A stretch of DNA of 64,000 nucleotides from Blastococcus colisei (lineage in GTDB: Bacteria; Actinomycetota; Actinomycetes; Mycobacteriales; Geodermatophilaceae), in contig NZ_VFQE01000001.1 of NCBI RefSeq assembly GCF_006717095.1, forward strand, positions 3,472,001 through 3,536,000. Direction: 5' to 3'. Position 1 is the stretch's first letter; each line of letters begins with the position of its first letter. The notes beneath the pieces were generated by a model. That model was not told where the DNA came from. It searched no databases and worked only from the letters and a program-made list of their open reading frames with translations. A program made the translations under genes and the position numbers. Positions 19,099 to 28,116 of the stretch are shown piece after piece.

Positions 19099-20709
19099 GC
19101 TTGTCGTTTAACCCCTGATCTGGTGGTCGCCCGGGCTGGTGGTGTCCCGTCTGACGGTCTTGCCGACGTCATGACGGGTGGCTTGGCGCCGGTTTTTCAC
19201 TCCGGGAGGGCGTCCCGGTCCCGGGCGGGAGGGTTTCGGCGCGCTGGCCGGGTGGCCGGTCTTCGCGCGCAGGTGGCGAAACCCCCGGCGCACCCGCGCC
19301 GGGGTCAGCCGCTCGGGAGGTAGCGGCTTCTCCCAGGGCCGCCGGAGATCGACGGCGAGGTGGCGGGCCAGGCGCAGCTGGGTGTGGGCGGCGATGACCA
19401 GCCAGGTCCAGCGGTCGCCGGCCTCCGGTGAGCGGATCTTCGGGGCGGTCCAGCCCAGGGTCTGCTTGAACAGGCGGAAGGTGTGCTCCAGGTCGAAGCG
19501 GCGCAGGTAGGCCTGCCAGCAGCGGGCCACCTCCTCGACCAGGTCGTCGATGTCGACATCGTCGGGGCCGGTCACCGATGACCACAGCCAGACCGGCTTG
19601 GCCTCGCGCTGTCCGGGCAGGTGCTCGACCTGCAGCCGAATCACGGTGCCTTCCACGATCGGCAGCGGGCCGTCGTGGTCGGCCCAGGGGCCGCGGTGAG
19701 CCAGCCGCGGATGCATGCGATCCCAGGAGCACACCTGCGCCGTTCCGTAGCGCGCGGTGGGTGAGCTGGCCTGCGTGGTCGGTACCGGCCAGGTGGCCTC
19801 ATCGGCCAGGGCCATCACGGCGCCGTGCTTGCGGGGGCGTCCGCCGCGGGAGTCATGGCCCCGCGGCGGCGTGGCGGCCAGCATCACCCGGTCGGCGCGG
19901 ATCCGCCCGACCAGGTGCACGGGCAGGTCGGCGAGCACGAACGCCAGCCGGGCCACGTCGTACCCGGAGTCCATCACCACCATGATCGCCGGGTCACCGG
20001 GGCGCCAGTGCCCGGCGCCGGTCAGCCGACCCACGACCGCGCGCAGCTGGGCGGCGGTGACCGCGGTCGCGTCATCTGCCGGGCCCAGCCGCACCGCATC
20101 CAAGATCGCCGTCCAGCTGGTGGGCCCGCTCTCCAGGGCGGCCACGACCTGATAGGGCCAGCCCGGAATCCGCTGATCGGCGTTCCGCCCGCGCCCGTAG
20201 ACATGGCAGAACAGCCGGTCGGGACAGGTCGCGGCGTCCGGGCGCAGCCACGGGGAGACGTCGACGGCCAGCACGATCCGCCCACCGAACATCCGCGGCA
20301 GCGGCAACGCGGCCAGCGCGACGCGCAGCCGGTCGGCGTCGACTCGTCCGCTGTTGAGCGCGTCGTACAGCGCGCCGTGACCACGGCGATGCTCCGGAGC
20401 AAGGCACAGCCCCACCAGGGATTTCACCGGTCCCTCGGCGCACAGCAGTGCGTCGGTGAGCTCGAACAGCTCATCGCCACGCCGGCCCAGGCACTGGTAC
20501 ACCTCGCCGCGGAACTCCCGCAGCCGCGTCAACCCTGCCGCGGCTGAGCTCTGGTCAACCGCACCGGCTGGGTCCAGACTGTCCATCGCGGCCACCGCCG
20601 TTTCCTTCGAAGCGTCGCAACTTCAAAGGATCACGCGGTGGCCGCCCTCACGACCAGACCCTGAACCACATCCGTGTAACTCACCGGCATCAGGGGTTAA
20701 ACGACAAGC
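19099..20709 (-). mobile_element. complete insertion sequence (1.6 kb) with intact DDE transposase
   Basis: Perfect 21-bp terminal inverted repeats (19099-19119 and 20689-20709, beginning GCTTGTCGTTTAACC) enclose a single transposase gene. TCA flanks both ends (19096-19098 and 20710-20712), consistent with a 3-bp target duplication. The right copy of TCA is, on the minus strand, the TGA stop codon of the VWA gene. The transposase stop codon lies inside the left terminal repeat. The intact frame and perfect ends suggest recent insertion and possible activity. Confidence 0.9.
19108..20595 (-). CDS. DDE transposase (IS701-like / NF041680-type)
   Basis: Full-length transposase of 495 residues from GTG 20595, which has an AAGGAAA ribosome binding site. 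Candidate catalytic residues are D in VLAVDVSPWLRPD, D in MVVMDSGYDVARL, and E in RFDLEHTFRLFKQTLGW, where the E-x6-K spacing is typical of IS4/IS701-like enzymes. The C-terminus is basic and proline-rich (KPSRPGPGRPPGVKNRRQ). The TAA stop is formed within the left inverted repeat. Family assignment is from memory of common actinobacterial transposases. The DDE superfamily call is firm, the IS family less so. Confidence 0.88.
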   Translation of the reverse strand: MAAMDSLDPAGAVDQSSAAAGLTRLREFRGEVYQCLGRRGDELFELTDALLCAEGPVKSLVGLCLAPEHRRGHGALYDALNSGRVDADRLRVALAALPLPRMFGGRIVLAVDVSPWLRPDAATCPDRLFCHVYGRGRNADQRIPGWPYQVVAALESGPTSWTAILDAVRLGPADDATAVTAAQLRAVVGRLTGAGHWRPGDPAIMVVMDSGYDVARLAFVLADLPVHLVGRIRADRVMLAATPPRGHDSRGGRPRKHGAVMALADEATWPVPTTQASSPTARYGTAQVCSWDRMHPRLAHRGPWADHDGPLPIVEGTVIRLQVEHLPGQREAKPVWLWSSVTGPDDVDIDDLVEEVARCWQAYLRRFDLEHTFRLFKQTLGWTAPKIRSPEAGDRWTWLVIAAHTQLRLARHLAVDLRRPWEKPLPPERLTPARVRRGFRHLRAKTGHPASAPKPSRPGPGRPPGVKNRRQATRHDVGKTVRRDTTSPGDHQIRG

Positions 20710-22140
20710 TCAGAGGGTGGTGACGAACTCCGCCAGCTGCGCCGCGTTCCGGCACTCGACCATGTCGATGACCTCGCCGTAGCGGTTCGCGGCCGAGTCA
20801 CCGCTCCCCCACAGACGCTGTGGTTCGGGGTTGAGCCAGTGCGCCGAGCGGGAGCGGCGCACCAGGTCCGCCAGCACCGGCAGGCCGGGCTGCCGGTAGT
20901 TCGTCCGGCCGTCGCCGAGCACCAGCAGCGACGTCTTCGGACCGACGGCCGAGGCCCAGCGGTCGGCGAACACCTCGAACGCGGTGCCGTAGTCGCTGTG
21001 CCCGTCGAAGCCCACGACGTCGGCCTCGCGCCCGATCCGGGAGACCGCGTCGACGACGTCAGCGCCGGGCCGGAAGAACCGGGTCACCTCGTCGGTGGTG
21101 TCGACGAACGCGAAGGCCCGCACGCCGGTGAAGTGCTCGCGCAGCGCCTGGGTGAGCATCAGCGTGAAGTGGCTGAAGCCGGCCACCGACCCGCTGACGT
21201 CGCAGAGCACGACGAGTTCCGGCTTGTGCACCTTGCGCGGGCGGTGGTGGGTGACGACGGGGACTCCCCCGGTGCCCAGCGAGGCGCGCACCGTCTTGCG
21301 GAAGTCGAGCCGGCCCTCCCGTCCCAGTCGGCGGCGGGCGGAGAGCCGGACCGCCAGGCGGCGGGCCAGCGGCGCGACCGCCCGCCGCAGCTCGGCCAGG
21401 TCGCCGGCCTGGGCGCGGAGGAAGTCGACCTGGTCGGCGAGCGGCCGGACGGCGTTCTTCGCGACCTTGTCCCGGCCCTTCTCCGCCGCCGTCCGCCGGC
21501 GTACCTCGGACTCGATCGCCGCCCGGAGCGCGGTGAGCCGTTCGCGGATGGTCTGGCGGGCGACCTGCTCAGCCAGCCCGCCCCGGTCGCCCTCGGCGAG
21601 CAGCCCGGTCAGCAACTGCGCGACCAGGGTGTCCGGGGAGAGCGCGCGCAGCACCCGGTAGCTGAAGAACGACTGCCCCGACGGCGAGGGCTGGCCCCGA
21701 CCGAGCATCTCGACTGCCTCGCGGGCGAACCGGCGCAGCGCCTCCGGATTTCCCTCCAGCAGCAGCTGCAGCAACTGCTCCCGCATGCGCGCGGCCAGGT
21801 CGATGCCGTCGTCGCCGGGCACGTCCAGGGTCGACTCCCCGGGCTCACCGTCGGCGTCGCCGTCCGCGTCGCTCTCGACGGTCGTGCGCGGTCGGTCCGA
21901 CAGCGGCCACCACAGGTCGAACAGGACGTCGTAGGTGGGGCGCTGGGCGGCCCGCTGCAGCAGCACCGCCGCCAGGCCGTGCCGCAGCTGCTCCCGGTCC
22001 AGCAGGTCGACGACGGTCAGGATCTCGGCCGCGTCGACGGCCTGGCTGATGCCGACCGGGATCCCGGCCTCGCGGATCGCCCGGACGAACCCGTCCAGGT
22101 GCCCGGCGAGCCCGCCGTCGGCAACAGCCGGACCGGTCAT
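20710..22140 (-). CDS. VWA domain-containing protein, CoxE-like
   Basis: Protein of 476 residues from ATG 22140. The C-terminal half is a von Willebrand A (CoxE-type) domain with the metal-ion-dependent adhesion motif D-x-S-x-S in VVLCDVSGSVAGFS, followed by FAFVDTTDEVTRFF and LVLGDGRTNYRQPG. The N-terminal half is helical and rich in charged residues. Such proteins work with MoxR ATPases, and the MoxR gene directly upstream overlaps this start by one base (TGATG). The pair probably assembles or activates another enzyme. No cox dehydrogenase genes are nearby, so the client is unknown. The stop codon TGA (20712-20710) coincides with the target duplication of the adjacent insertion sequence. 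Confidence 0.9.
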   Translation of the reverse strand: MTGPAVADGGLAGHLDGFVRAIREAGIPVGISQAVDAAEILTVVDLLDREQLRHGLAAVLLQRAAQRPTYDVLFDLWWPLSDRPRTTVESDADGDADGEPGESTLDVPGDDGIDLAARMREQLLQLLLEGNPEALRRFAREAVEMLGRGQPSPSGQSFFSYRVLRALSPDTLVAQLLTGLLAEGDRGGLAEQVARQTIRERLTALRAAIESEVRRRTAAEKGRDKVAKNAVRPLADQVDFLRAQAGDLAELRRAVAPLARRLAVRLSARRRLGREGRLDFRKTVRASLGTGGVPVVTHHRPRKVHKPELVVLCDVSGSVAGFSHFTLMLTQALREHFTGVRAFAFVDTTDEVTRFFRPGADVVDAVSRIGREADVVGFDGHSDYGTAFEVFADRWASAVGPKTSLLVLGDGRTNYRQPGLPVLADLVRRSRSAHWLNPEPQRLWGSGDSAANRYGEVIDMVECRNAAQLAEFVTTL

Positions 22141-23027
22141 CAGTTCAGCCGGAGCTCGGCCGCGGCGCGGTCCTGATCGCTGGCGTGCTTGAGCACCACG
22201 CCGAGCGTCGAGCGCACCGCCGACTCGTCGAGGGTGTCCAGCCCGAGCTCGAGCAGGGTCTGCGCCCAGTCGAGGGTCTCCGAGATCGACGGCGACTTCT
22301 TCAGCTCCAGGGCGCGCATCGCCCGCACGGTGCGCACCAGCTGCTCGGCCAGCCCCGGCGCGAGGTCGGGCACGCGGGACAGCACGATCTCCCGCTCCCG
22401 CTCGGCCGACGGGTAGTCCAGTGCCAGGTAGAGGCACCGCCGCTTCAGGGCCTCGGACAGCTCTCGGGTGGCGTTGGACGTGAGCACGACCATCGGCCTG
22501 CGCGCCGCGGTGATCGTGCCCAGCTCGGGGATGGTCACCTGGAAGTCCGACAGCACCTCCAGCAGCAGCCCCTCGACCTCGACGTCGGCCTTGTCGGTCT
22601 CGTCGATGAGCAGGACGGTGGGCTCGGCGCGCCGGATGGCGGTCAGCAGCGGCCGCGAGAGCAGGAACTCCTCACCGAAGATGTCGTCGTGGACGGTGTC
22701 CCAGTCCGCGCCGTCCGTGCCCTGGGAGGCCTGGATCCGCAGCAGCTGCTTCTTGTAGTTCCACTCGTACAGCGCCCGCGCCTCGTCCAGGCCCTCGTAG
22801 CACTGCAGCCGGATCAGCTCCGAGCCCGTCGCGGTGGCCAGCGCCTTGGCCAGCTCGGTCTTGCCCGTGCCGGCCGGCCCCTCCACCAGCAGCGGCTTGC
22901 CGAGCCGGTCGGCCAGGAAGACCGTCGTCGCGATCTGGGCGTCGGGCAGGTATCCCGCCGTCGACAGCCGCTTGCTGACGTCCGCGACCGAGGAGAACTG
23001 GGGGAACTGGGACGGCGGGCGGGCCAT
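22140..23027 (-). CDS. MoxR family AAA ATPase
   Basis: AAA+ chaperone-like ATPase of 295 residues. ATG 23027 has AGGAG six bases upstream. The open frame extends further but only as a shadow of proA. Walker A is GPAGTGKTELAKAL near residue 45, Walker B VLLIDETDKADVEVE, and sensor I VLTSNATRELSEALKRRC. This is the CoxD/MoxR-like group that pairs with VWA proteins such as the downstream gene, with which it is coupled by TGATG. The proA stop is 23 bases upstream, so the three genes may be co-transcribed, although their functions look unrelated. Confidence 0.94.
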   Translation of the reverse strand: MARPPSQFPQFSSVADVSKRLSTAGYLPDAQIATTVFLADRLGKPLLVEGPAGTGKTELAKALATATGSELIRLQCYEGLDEARALYEWNYKKQLLRIQASQGTDGADWDTVHDDIFGEEFLLSRPLLTAIRRAEPTVLLIDETDKADVEVEGLLLEVLSDFQVTIPELGTITAARRPMVVLTSNATRELSEALKRRCLYLALDYPSAEREREIVLSRVPDLAPGLAEQLVRTVRAMRALELKKSPSISETLDWAQTLLELGLDTLDESAVRSTLGVVLKHASDQDRAAAELRLN

Positions 23028-23050
23028 GGAACTCCTAGCGCGAGGGAACG

Positions 23051-24304
23051 TCAGCGGGTGTGGCCGTTGCCGGTCACGACATAGGTGGTCGACGTCAGCT
23101 CCGGCAGGCCGAGCGGCCCGCGGGCGTGCAGTTTCTGGGTGGAGATGCCGATCTCGGCGCCGAAGCCGAACTCGCCGCCGTCGGTGAACCGGGTCGACGC
23201 GTTGACCAGCACGGCCGCGGCGTCCACGCCGGCGGTGAAGTCGGCGACGGCGGACGCGGAGTCGGCCACGATCGCCTCGCTGTGCCCGCTCCCCCACTGC
23301 GCGATGTGCTCCAGCGCGGCGGGCAGGTCGTCGACCACGCGCACGGCCATGTCCATCGACAGGTACTCGGTCGCCCAGTCCTCGTCGGTCGCCGGCACGA
23401 CCGCGTCGTGCGCGGCGCGGGCGGCGTCGTCGCCGTGCAGGGTCACCCCGGCGTCGGCGAGGGCCGAGAGCAGGCGCGGCAGGAACGGCACGTCGCGGTG
23501 CACCAGCAGGGTCTCCGCGGAGTTGCACACGCTCACCCGGTGGGTCTTCGAGTTGAGGACGATCGCCTCGGCGATCGCGGCGTCGGCGGAGGCGTCGACG
23601 TAGACGTGGCAGTTGCCGACGCCGGTCTCGATCACCGGCACGGTCGACTCCCGGACGACGCGCTCGATCAGTGACGCCCCACCGCGCGGGATGACGACGT
23701 CGACCAGGCCCCGTGCGTTCAGCAGTTCGCCGACCGAGGCGCGGTCCGCGGGCAGCAGCTCGACCGATCCGGCGGGCAGCCCGGCCTTCTCCGCCGTCTC
23801 GGTGAGGATCGTGACCAGCGCGGTGTTGGTGCGGAAGGCCGACGCCGAGCCGCGCAGCAGCGCCGCGTTGCCGCTCTTGAGGCAAAGCCCCGCGGCGTCG
23901 ACGGTCACGTTGGGCCGCGCCTCGTAGATGATCCCGACGACGCCCAGCGGCACTCGGACCTGGCGCAGCTGCAGCCCGTTGGGCAGGCGCGAGCCGCGCA
24001 CGACGTCACCGACGGGGTCGGGCAGGGCCACCAGGTCGCGCAGCGCCGTGGCGACCCCGGCCACCCGGCCGGCGTCCAGCCGCAACCGGTCCAGCACCGA
24101 TTCCGGGGTGCCGTCGGCCGCGGCCGCGTCGACGTCGGCGGCGTTGGCGGCCAGCACCTCGTCGGTGCGCTCGACGAGCGCGTCGGCCATCGCCGCCAGC
24201 GCCGCGTCCTTGACATCGGTCGGCAGGGTGCGCAGGACGCGGGCGGCCGCTCGCGCGCGCAGCGCGGCGGCTCCGATCAGCGGCAGGGAGGAGACGTCGG
24301 GCAC
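23051..24304 (-). CDS. proA: glutamate-5-semialdehyde dehydrogenase
   Basis: Reduces gamma-glutamyl phosphate to glutamate semialdehyde in proline synthesis. GTG 24304 gives 417 residues, the standard size. The much longer open frame is antisense to znuA and spurious. The catalytic cysteine is in [14 protein letters not shown], and the cofactor-binding regions [20 protein letters not shown] and [12 protein letters not shown] are intact. The C-terminus ends with the usual [19 protein letters not shown]. It is split from proB (28117-29241) by the zinc operon and def. The start is divergent from znuA with only about 70 bases between. Confidence 0.97.
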   Translation of the reverse strand: MPDVSSLPLIGAAALRARAAARVLRTLPTDVKDAALAAMADALVERTDEVLAANAADVDAAAADGTPESVLDRLRLDAGRVAGVATALRDLVALPDPVGDVVRGSRLPNGLQLRQVRVPLGVVGIIYEARPNVTVDAAGLCLKSGNAALLRGSASAFRTNTALVTILTETAEKAGLPAGSVELLPADRASVGELLNARGLVDVVIPRGGASLIERVVRESTVPVIETGVGNCHVYVDASADAAIAEAIVLNSKTHRVSVCNSAETLLVHRDVPFLPRLLSALADAGVTLHGDDAARAAHDAVVPATDEDWATEYLSMDMAVRVVDDLPAALEHIAQWGSGHSEAIVADSASAVADFTAGVDAAAVLVNASTRFTDGGEFGFGAEIGISTQKLHARGPLGLPELTSTTYVVTGNGHTR

Positions 24305-24363
24305 GCACGAGAGGTTACGCGGAACCGGGCCCGGCCCACGTGAGATCCCGACGACGGCTATGC

Positions 24364-24376
24364 GAGAATGATTCTC
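24364..24376. promoter_or_regulatory. Zur-box-like palindrome at the znuA start
   Basis: GAGAATGATTCTC is a perfect 13-bp palindrome whose last base is directly followed by the ATG at 24377. Actinobacterial Zur boxes have the core AATGATT with flanking inverted arms, which fits. Zur bound here would block initiation of the znuACB-zur transcript and perhaps act on the start region itself. The overlap with the start codon suggests a very short or absent leader. The site is also within 75 bases of the divergent proA start. Confidence 0.75.
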
Positions 24377-25345
24377 ATGAGCACTCACGTCGCCCGATGG
24401 ACCGCCACCCTCGCCGCTGCCTCCACCGCCGCCCTGCTGACCGGCTGCGGCTCGGGGGACGAGGGGACCGGCGCCGACTCGGGCGAGCTCACCGTGCTGG
24501 CCGGCTTCTACCCGCTCGAGTGGACCGCCGCCCGGGTCGGCGGGGACCTCGTCTCCGTCTCCTCGCTCACCCCTCCCGGTGCCGAGGCGCACGACCTGGA
24601 ACTGGCTCCGCAGGACGTCGCAGCCGTCTCGGAGGCCGACCTGCTGGTCTACCTCGACGGCTTCCAGCCCGCCCTGGACGAGGCCGCCGACTCCGAGGGC
24701 GGCGACCACGCCTGGGACGCGGGCCAGGCCGCCGACCTGCTGGCCGGCGAGGCCGACGAGCACGAGGAGGAGGAGCACGCCGACGAGGAGCACGCCGAGG
24801 AGGAGCACGCCCACGAGGACGGCGCCGTCGACCCGCACTTCTGGCTGGACCCGACCCGCCTCGCCTCGGTCGGCGACGCCCTGGCCGACCGGATGGCCGA
24901 GCTCAATCCCGACAACGCCTCCACCTACGAAGCGAACGCGGCCGCCCTGCGAGCCGACCTCGAGGCGCTGGACCAGGAGATGGAGACGGGCCTGTCCAAC
25001 TGCTCCGTCAGCACCGTGGTCACCGGCCACGATGCCTTCGGTTACCTCGGTGCCCGCTACGGTCTCGAGGTGGTCGGCATCAGTGGCTTGAGTCCCTCGC
25101 AGGAGCCCTCCGCCTCCCAGCTGGCCGAGCTCGCGACGCTGGTCCGCGAGCGCGGCGTCACGACCGTCTACACCGAGACCCTCGTCGACCCCGCGGTCGC
25201 CGAGACGGTGGCGGAGGAGGCCGGTGCCCGGACCGCCGTGCTCGACCCGATCGAGGGGCTGACCGACGAGTCCGATGGCGAGGACTATCTGCAGGTGATG
25301 CGCGCGAACCTCGCCACCCTGCAGGAAGGCCAGTCCTGTTCATGA
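24377..25345 (+). CDS. znuA: zinc ABC transporter substrate-binding lipoprotein
   Basis: Captures zinc outside the membrane. From ATG 24377 it has 322 residues; ATG 24368, three codons upstream, is the alternative but lies inside the Zur palindrome. The lipobox is LLTGC near residue 20. A histidine/acid loop ([16 protein letters not shown], residues about 130-150) is typical of ZnuA. Probable metal ligands are the histidines in [17 protein letters not shown] and [12 protein letters not shown], and the acid in VYTETLVD. It is the first gene of znuA-znuC-znuB-zur, with an ATGA overlap to znuC. Confidence 0.95.
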   Translation: MSTHVARWTATLAAASTAALLTGCGSGDEGTGADSGELTVLAGFYPLEWTAARVGGDLVSVSSLTPPGAEAHDLELAPQDVAAVSEADLLVYLDGFQPALDEAADSEGGDHAWDAGQAADLLAGEADEHEEEEHADEEHAEEEHAHEDGAVDPHFWLDPTRLASVGDALADRMAELNPDNASTYEANAAALRADLEALDQEMETGLSNCSVSTVVTGHDAFGYLGARYGLEVVGISGLSPSQEPSASQLAELATLVRERGVTTVYTETLVDPAVAETVAEEAGARTAVLDPIEGLTDESDGEDYLQVMRANLATLQEGQSCS

Positions 25346-26157
25346 CCGCAGCTCCGACCGCACCGGCCGCCGTCCGGCTCCGCGACGCCAGCATCGGCTA
25401 CGGCGACGTCCCGATCGTCGCGGGCGTCGACCTGACCGTCCGGCACGGCGAGGCGCTCGCCGTCCTCGGCTCCAACGGCTCAGGCAAGACCACCCTCGCC
25501 CGAGGGCTGCTCGGCCTCGCCCCCGTGCTCGGCGGCGAGGTGGAGGTGCTCGGTGCGCCGGTCGGCCGGCTGCGCGAGCGGGGCCGCGTCGGCTACGTCC
25601 CGCAGCGGCACACGGTCAGCGGGGCGGTGCCGGCCACGGTCCGCGAGGTCGTGGCCGTGGGGCGACTGGCACGACTCGGTCTCTTCCGTCGACTCGGTGC
25701 CGCCGATCGCGCCGCCGTCGGTGACGCGGTCGCTGCGGTGGGCCTGGCCGACCGCATGGAGGAGCCGGTCGCCTCCCTCTCGGGCGGGCAGCAGCGGCGC
25801 GTGCTCGTCGCGCGGGCGCTCGCCGCCCAGCCCGAACTGCTCATCATGGACGAGCCGACCGCCGGCGTGGACGCCGCGAGCCAGGACGCCCTGGCCGCGG
25901 TGCTCGCGCGCGTCTCCGCCACGGGCACCACCGTGCTGGTGGTCACGCACGAGACCGGCCCGCTGTCCGGCGTCCTGACGCGGGCGGTGGTCGTCGACCA
26001 CGGGCGCCTTCGCTACGACGGCCCGCTCGCCGGGGCCGAGTCCCCGGCCGGCTTCGGGCGCCACGACCACTGCGGCGCACCGGACGAGCCCGTCGGCACC
26101 GGCTACCGGCTCGACCAGCCGACCGTCACGACCGGGCTGCGGACGGGGAGCCGCTGA
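25342..26157 (+). CDS. znuC: zinc ABC transporter ATP-binding protein
   Basis: ATPase of the zinc importer, 271 residues, coupled to znuA by ATGA. Walker A is GSNGSGKTTLARGL near residue 44, the Q-loop is in VGYVPQRHTVS, the signature is LSGGQQRRVLVARAL, and Walker B is LLIMDEPTAGVD. The switch histidine is in VVTHETG. The C-terminal 35 residues, after the ATPase fold, carry a short His/Cys stretch (GRHDHCGAPDE) that may bind zinc, and a variable tail. It is followed by znuB after one base. Confidence 0.95.
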   Translation: MTAAPTAPAAVRLRDASIGYGDVPIVAGVDLTVRHGEALAVLGSNGSGKTTLARGLLGLAPVLGGEVEVLGAPVGRLRERGRVGYVPQRHTVSGAVPATVREVVAVGRLARLGLFRRLGAADRAAVGDAVAAVGLADRMEEPVASLSGGQQRRVLVARALAAQPELLIMDEPTAGVDAASQDALAAVLARVSATGTTVLVVTHETGPLSGVLTRAVVVDHGRLRYDGPLAGAESPAGFGRHDHCGAPDEPVGTGYRLDQPTVTTGLRTGSR

Positions 26158-26158
26158 C

Positions 26159-27187
26159 GTGGACCTGCTCGAGTACGGCTTCATGCAACGTGCGCTCCTG
26201 GCGTCGGTCATGGTCGGCCTGGTCGCGCCCGCGGTGGGCATCTTCCTGGTCCAGCGGCGCCTCTCCCTGCTCGGGGACGGCCTGGGGCACGTGGCTCTGA
26301 CCGGCGTCGCGATCGGCGTGCTCACCTCCACCGCCCCGGTGGGTACGGCGCTCGTCGCCGCGATCCTCGGCGCGGTGCTCATCGAGCTCATCAGGGCGCG
26401 TGGCCGCACCAGCGGGGACGTGGCGCTGGCCGTCCTCTTCTACGGAGGGATCGCCGGCGGCGTGGTGCTGCTCAGTCTGGCTCCGCGCGGCCAGGCGACG
26501 AACCTGGACGCGTACCTCTTCGGGGCGATTACCACGACCGCGCCCGCGGACCTCGCGGTCTTCGCCGTCATCACCGTCCTCGTGCTGGCCGTCGTGGGCC
26601 TGCTGGGGCAGCGGCTCTACGCGGTCAGCGACGACGAGGAGTACGCCCGCGCGGTGGGCCTGCCCGTGCTGGCCCTGAACGTCGTGCTGGCCGCCCTCGT
26701 GGCGGCCACGGTCGTGCTGTCGATGCGGGTGGTCGGTCTGCTGCTGATCAGCGCGCTGATGATCGTGCCCAGCGCGGTGGCCCAGCTGCTCGCGCGCAGC
26801 TTCCGGCAGGCCCTGTTCCTCGCCTGCTCCATCGGGCTGGTCGTGAGCCTCTCCGGGACGACGGCCTCGTACTACACGGGCACCCCGTCCGGCGGCACGA
26901 TCGTGCTGCTGGCGATCGCCCTGTTCCTGCTGGTCTCCGTCGGGACCGGCCTGCGCGACCTCACCGCGCGCCGACGCCACCGCCGGCGTGGGGACGTCCA
27001 CGCCGCCCACCCGCACGAGCACGGCGAGGGCTGCGGGCACCAGCCGGTGCCTCACGGGGACCACGTCGACTACGACCACGACGGGCACCGGCACGCGCCG
27101 CACCTGACCGGTGCGGGCGTGCACTACGACGAGCACGGGGAGCACGCCGTCCCGGTGCCCCCCTCCGCGGCGCGGGGCGCCGAATGA
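26159..27187 (+). CDS. znuB: zinc ABC transporter permease with His-rich tail
   Basis: Membrane permease of the ABC-3 family, 342 residues from GTG 26159 (GGGGAG upstream). About eight helices cover residues 8-275, with the family segment VQRRLSLLGDGLGHVALTGV near residue 32. The C-terminal 65 residues are cytoplasmic and very histidine-rich (HPHEHGEGCGHQPVPHGDH, and further HDGHRH and HYDEHGEH). That makes the protein longer than the usual 270-290 residues. The tail could sense or store zinc (inference). It overlaps the zur start by ATGA. Confidence 0.95.
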   Translation: MDLLEYGFMQRALLASVMVGLVAPAVGIFLVQRRLSLLGDGLGHVALTGVAIGVLTSTAPVGTALVAAILGAVLIELIRARGRTSGDVALAVLFYGGIAGGVVLLSLAPRGQATNLDAYLFGAITTTAPADLAVFAVITVLVLAVVGLLGQRLYAVSDDEEYARAVGLPVLALNVVLAALVAATVVLSMRVVGLLLISALMIVPSAVAQLLARSFRQALFLACSIGLVVSLSGTTASYYTGTPSGGTIVLLAIALFLLVSVGTGLRDLTARRRHRRRGDVHAAHPHEHGEGCGHQPVPHGDHVDYDHDGHRHAPHLTGAGVHYDEHGEHAVPVPPSAARGAE

Positions 27188-27600
27188 GCGCCCCGGAGCC
27201 GGTCGAGGCCACGCCCCGGCGTCCCAGCCGCCAGCGCAGCGCGGTCCTGGCGCTCCTCGACGACCTCGACGGCTTCCGGAGCGCGCAGGATCTGCACGCC
27301 CTGCTGCGTTCCCGCGGCGACTCCGTCGGGCTGGCCACCGTCTACCGGGCGCTGCAGGCGCTGGTGGACGACGGTCAGGTGGACGTCCTGCGCGGCACCG
27401 ACGGCGAGGCGGCCTACCGACGGTGCTCGCCGGTCCACCACCACCACCTGGTCTGCCGCTCCTGCGGCACGACCGTGGAGGTCACGGACCCGCCGGTGGA
27501 GAGGTGGGCGGCTCGGATCGCCGCCGAGCACGGTTTCGCCGACGTGCAGCACCACGTGGAGGTCTTCGGCACCTGCGCCGACTGCTCCGGCCGGGCCTGA
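27184..27600 (+). CDS. zur: Fur family transcriptional repressor, zinc-responsive
   Basis: Zinc uptake regulator, 138 residues, last gene of the znu operon and coupled to znuB by ATGA. The N-terminal winged helix includes SAQDLHALLRSRGDSVGLAT and VYRALQALVDDGQVDVL. The metal part has HHHHLVCRSCGTTVEV and a final CADCSG, giving the two CxxC pairs of the structural zinc site. Operon position with a zinc ABC importer makes Zur a better call than iron Fur. It presumably binds the palindrome at 24364-24376, giving negative feedback. The gene is convergent with def, with ten bases between. Confidence 0.93.
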   Translation: MSAPEPVEATPRRPSRQRSAVLALLDDLDGFRSAQDLHALLRSRGDSVGLATVYRALQALVDDGQVDVLRGTDGEAAYRRCSPVHHHHLVCRSCGTTVEVTDPPVERWAARIAAEHGFADVQHHVEVFGTCADCSGRA

Positions 27601-27610
27601 CCCGCGGGCG

Positions 27611-28093
27611 TCAGCGGTCGCGCAGTGCGCGGAGGGCGCCCTTGCGCGCGTCCCCGGTGAGGCGGTCGAGGAACACCTTCCCGTCGAGGTGGTCGACCTC
27701 GTGCTGCAGGCAGCGCGCCATGAGGCCCTCGCCCTCGAGCCGCAGCGGCGTGCCGTCGACGTCGAAGCCCTCGGCGACGCAGTGCATCGCGCGGACCGTC
27801 GGCGCCCAGATGCCGGGCACCGACAGGCAGCCCTCGTCGCCGTCCTGGGTCTCCTCGGAACGCTCGACGATCACCGGGTTGACCATGTGCCCGATACGTC
27901 CGTCGATGTTGTAGGAGAACGCGCGCACGTTGACGCCGATCTGCGGTGCGGCCACACCGGCCCGGCCGGGGTGGTCCACGGTCTCGACCAGGTCGCGGAC
28001 GAGCGCGGCCAGCCAGCCGTCGAACGCCGTCACCTCGTCGGAGGGGGTGCGCAGCACCGGGTCGCCGAGTTCGCGGATGGGGCGGATCGTCAC
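27611..28093 (-). CDS. def: peptide deformylase
   Basis: Removes the N-formyl group from new proteins. It has 160 residues from GTG 28093. All three deformylase motifs are present: GVAAPQIG (motif 1), EGCLSVPG (motif 2, with the metal cysteine), and QHEVDHLDG (motif 3, HExxH). The length is on the short side but normal for actinobacterial type I enzymes. It is 23 bases downstream of the proB stop in the same direction, so it could be a distal gene of the rplU-rpmA-obgE-proB transcript. It is convergent with zur. Confidence 0.97.
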   Translation of the reverse strand: MTIRPIRELGDPVLRTPSDEVTAFDGWLAALVRDLVETVDHPGRAGVAAPQIGVNVRAFSYNIDGRIGHMVNPVIVERSEETQDGDEGCLSVPGIWAPTVRAMHCVAEGFDVDGTPLRLEGEGLMARCLQHEVDHLDGKVFLDRLTGDARKGALRALRDR

Positions 28094-28116
28094 GCGGGCA
28101 GTGTCTCAGCCCGCGC

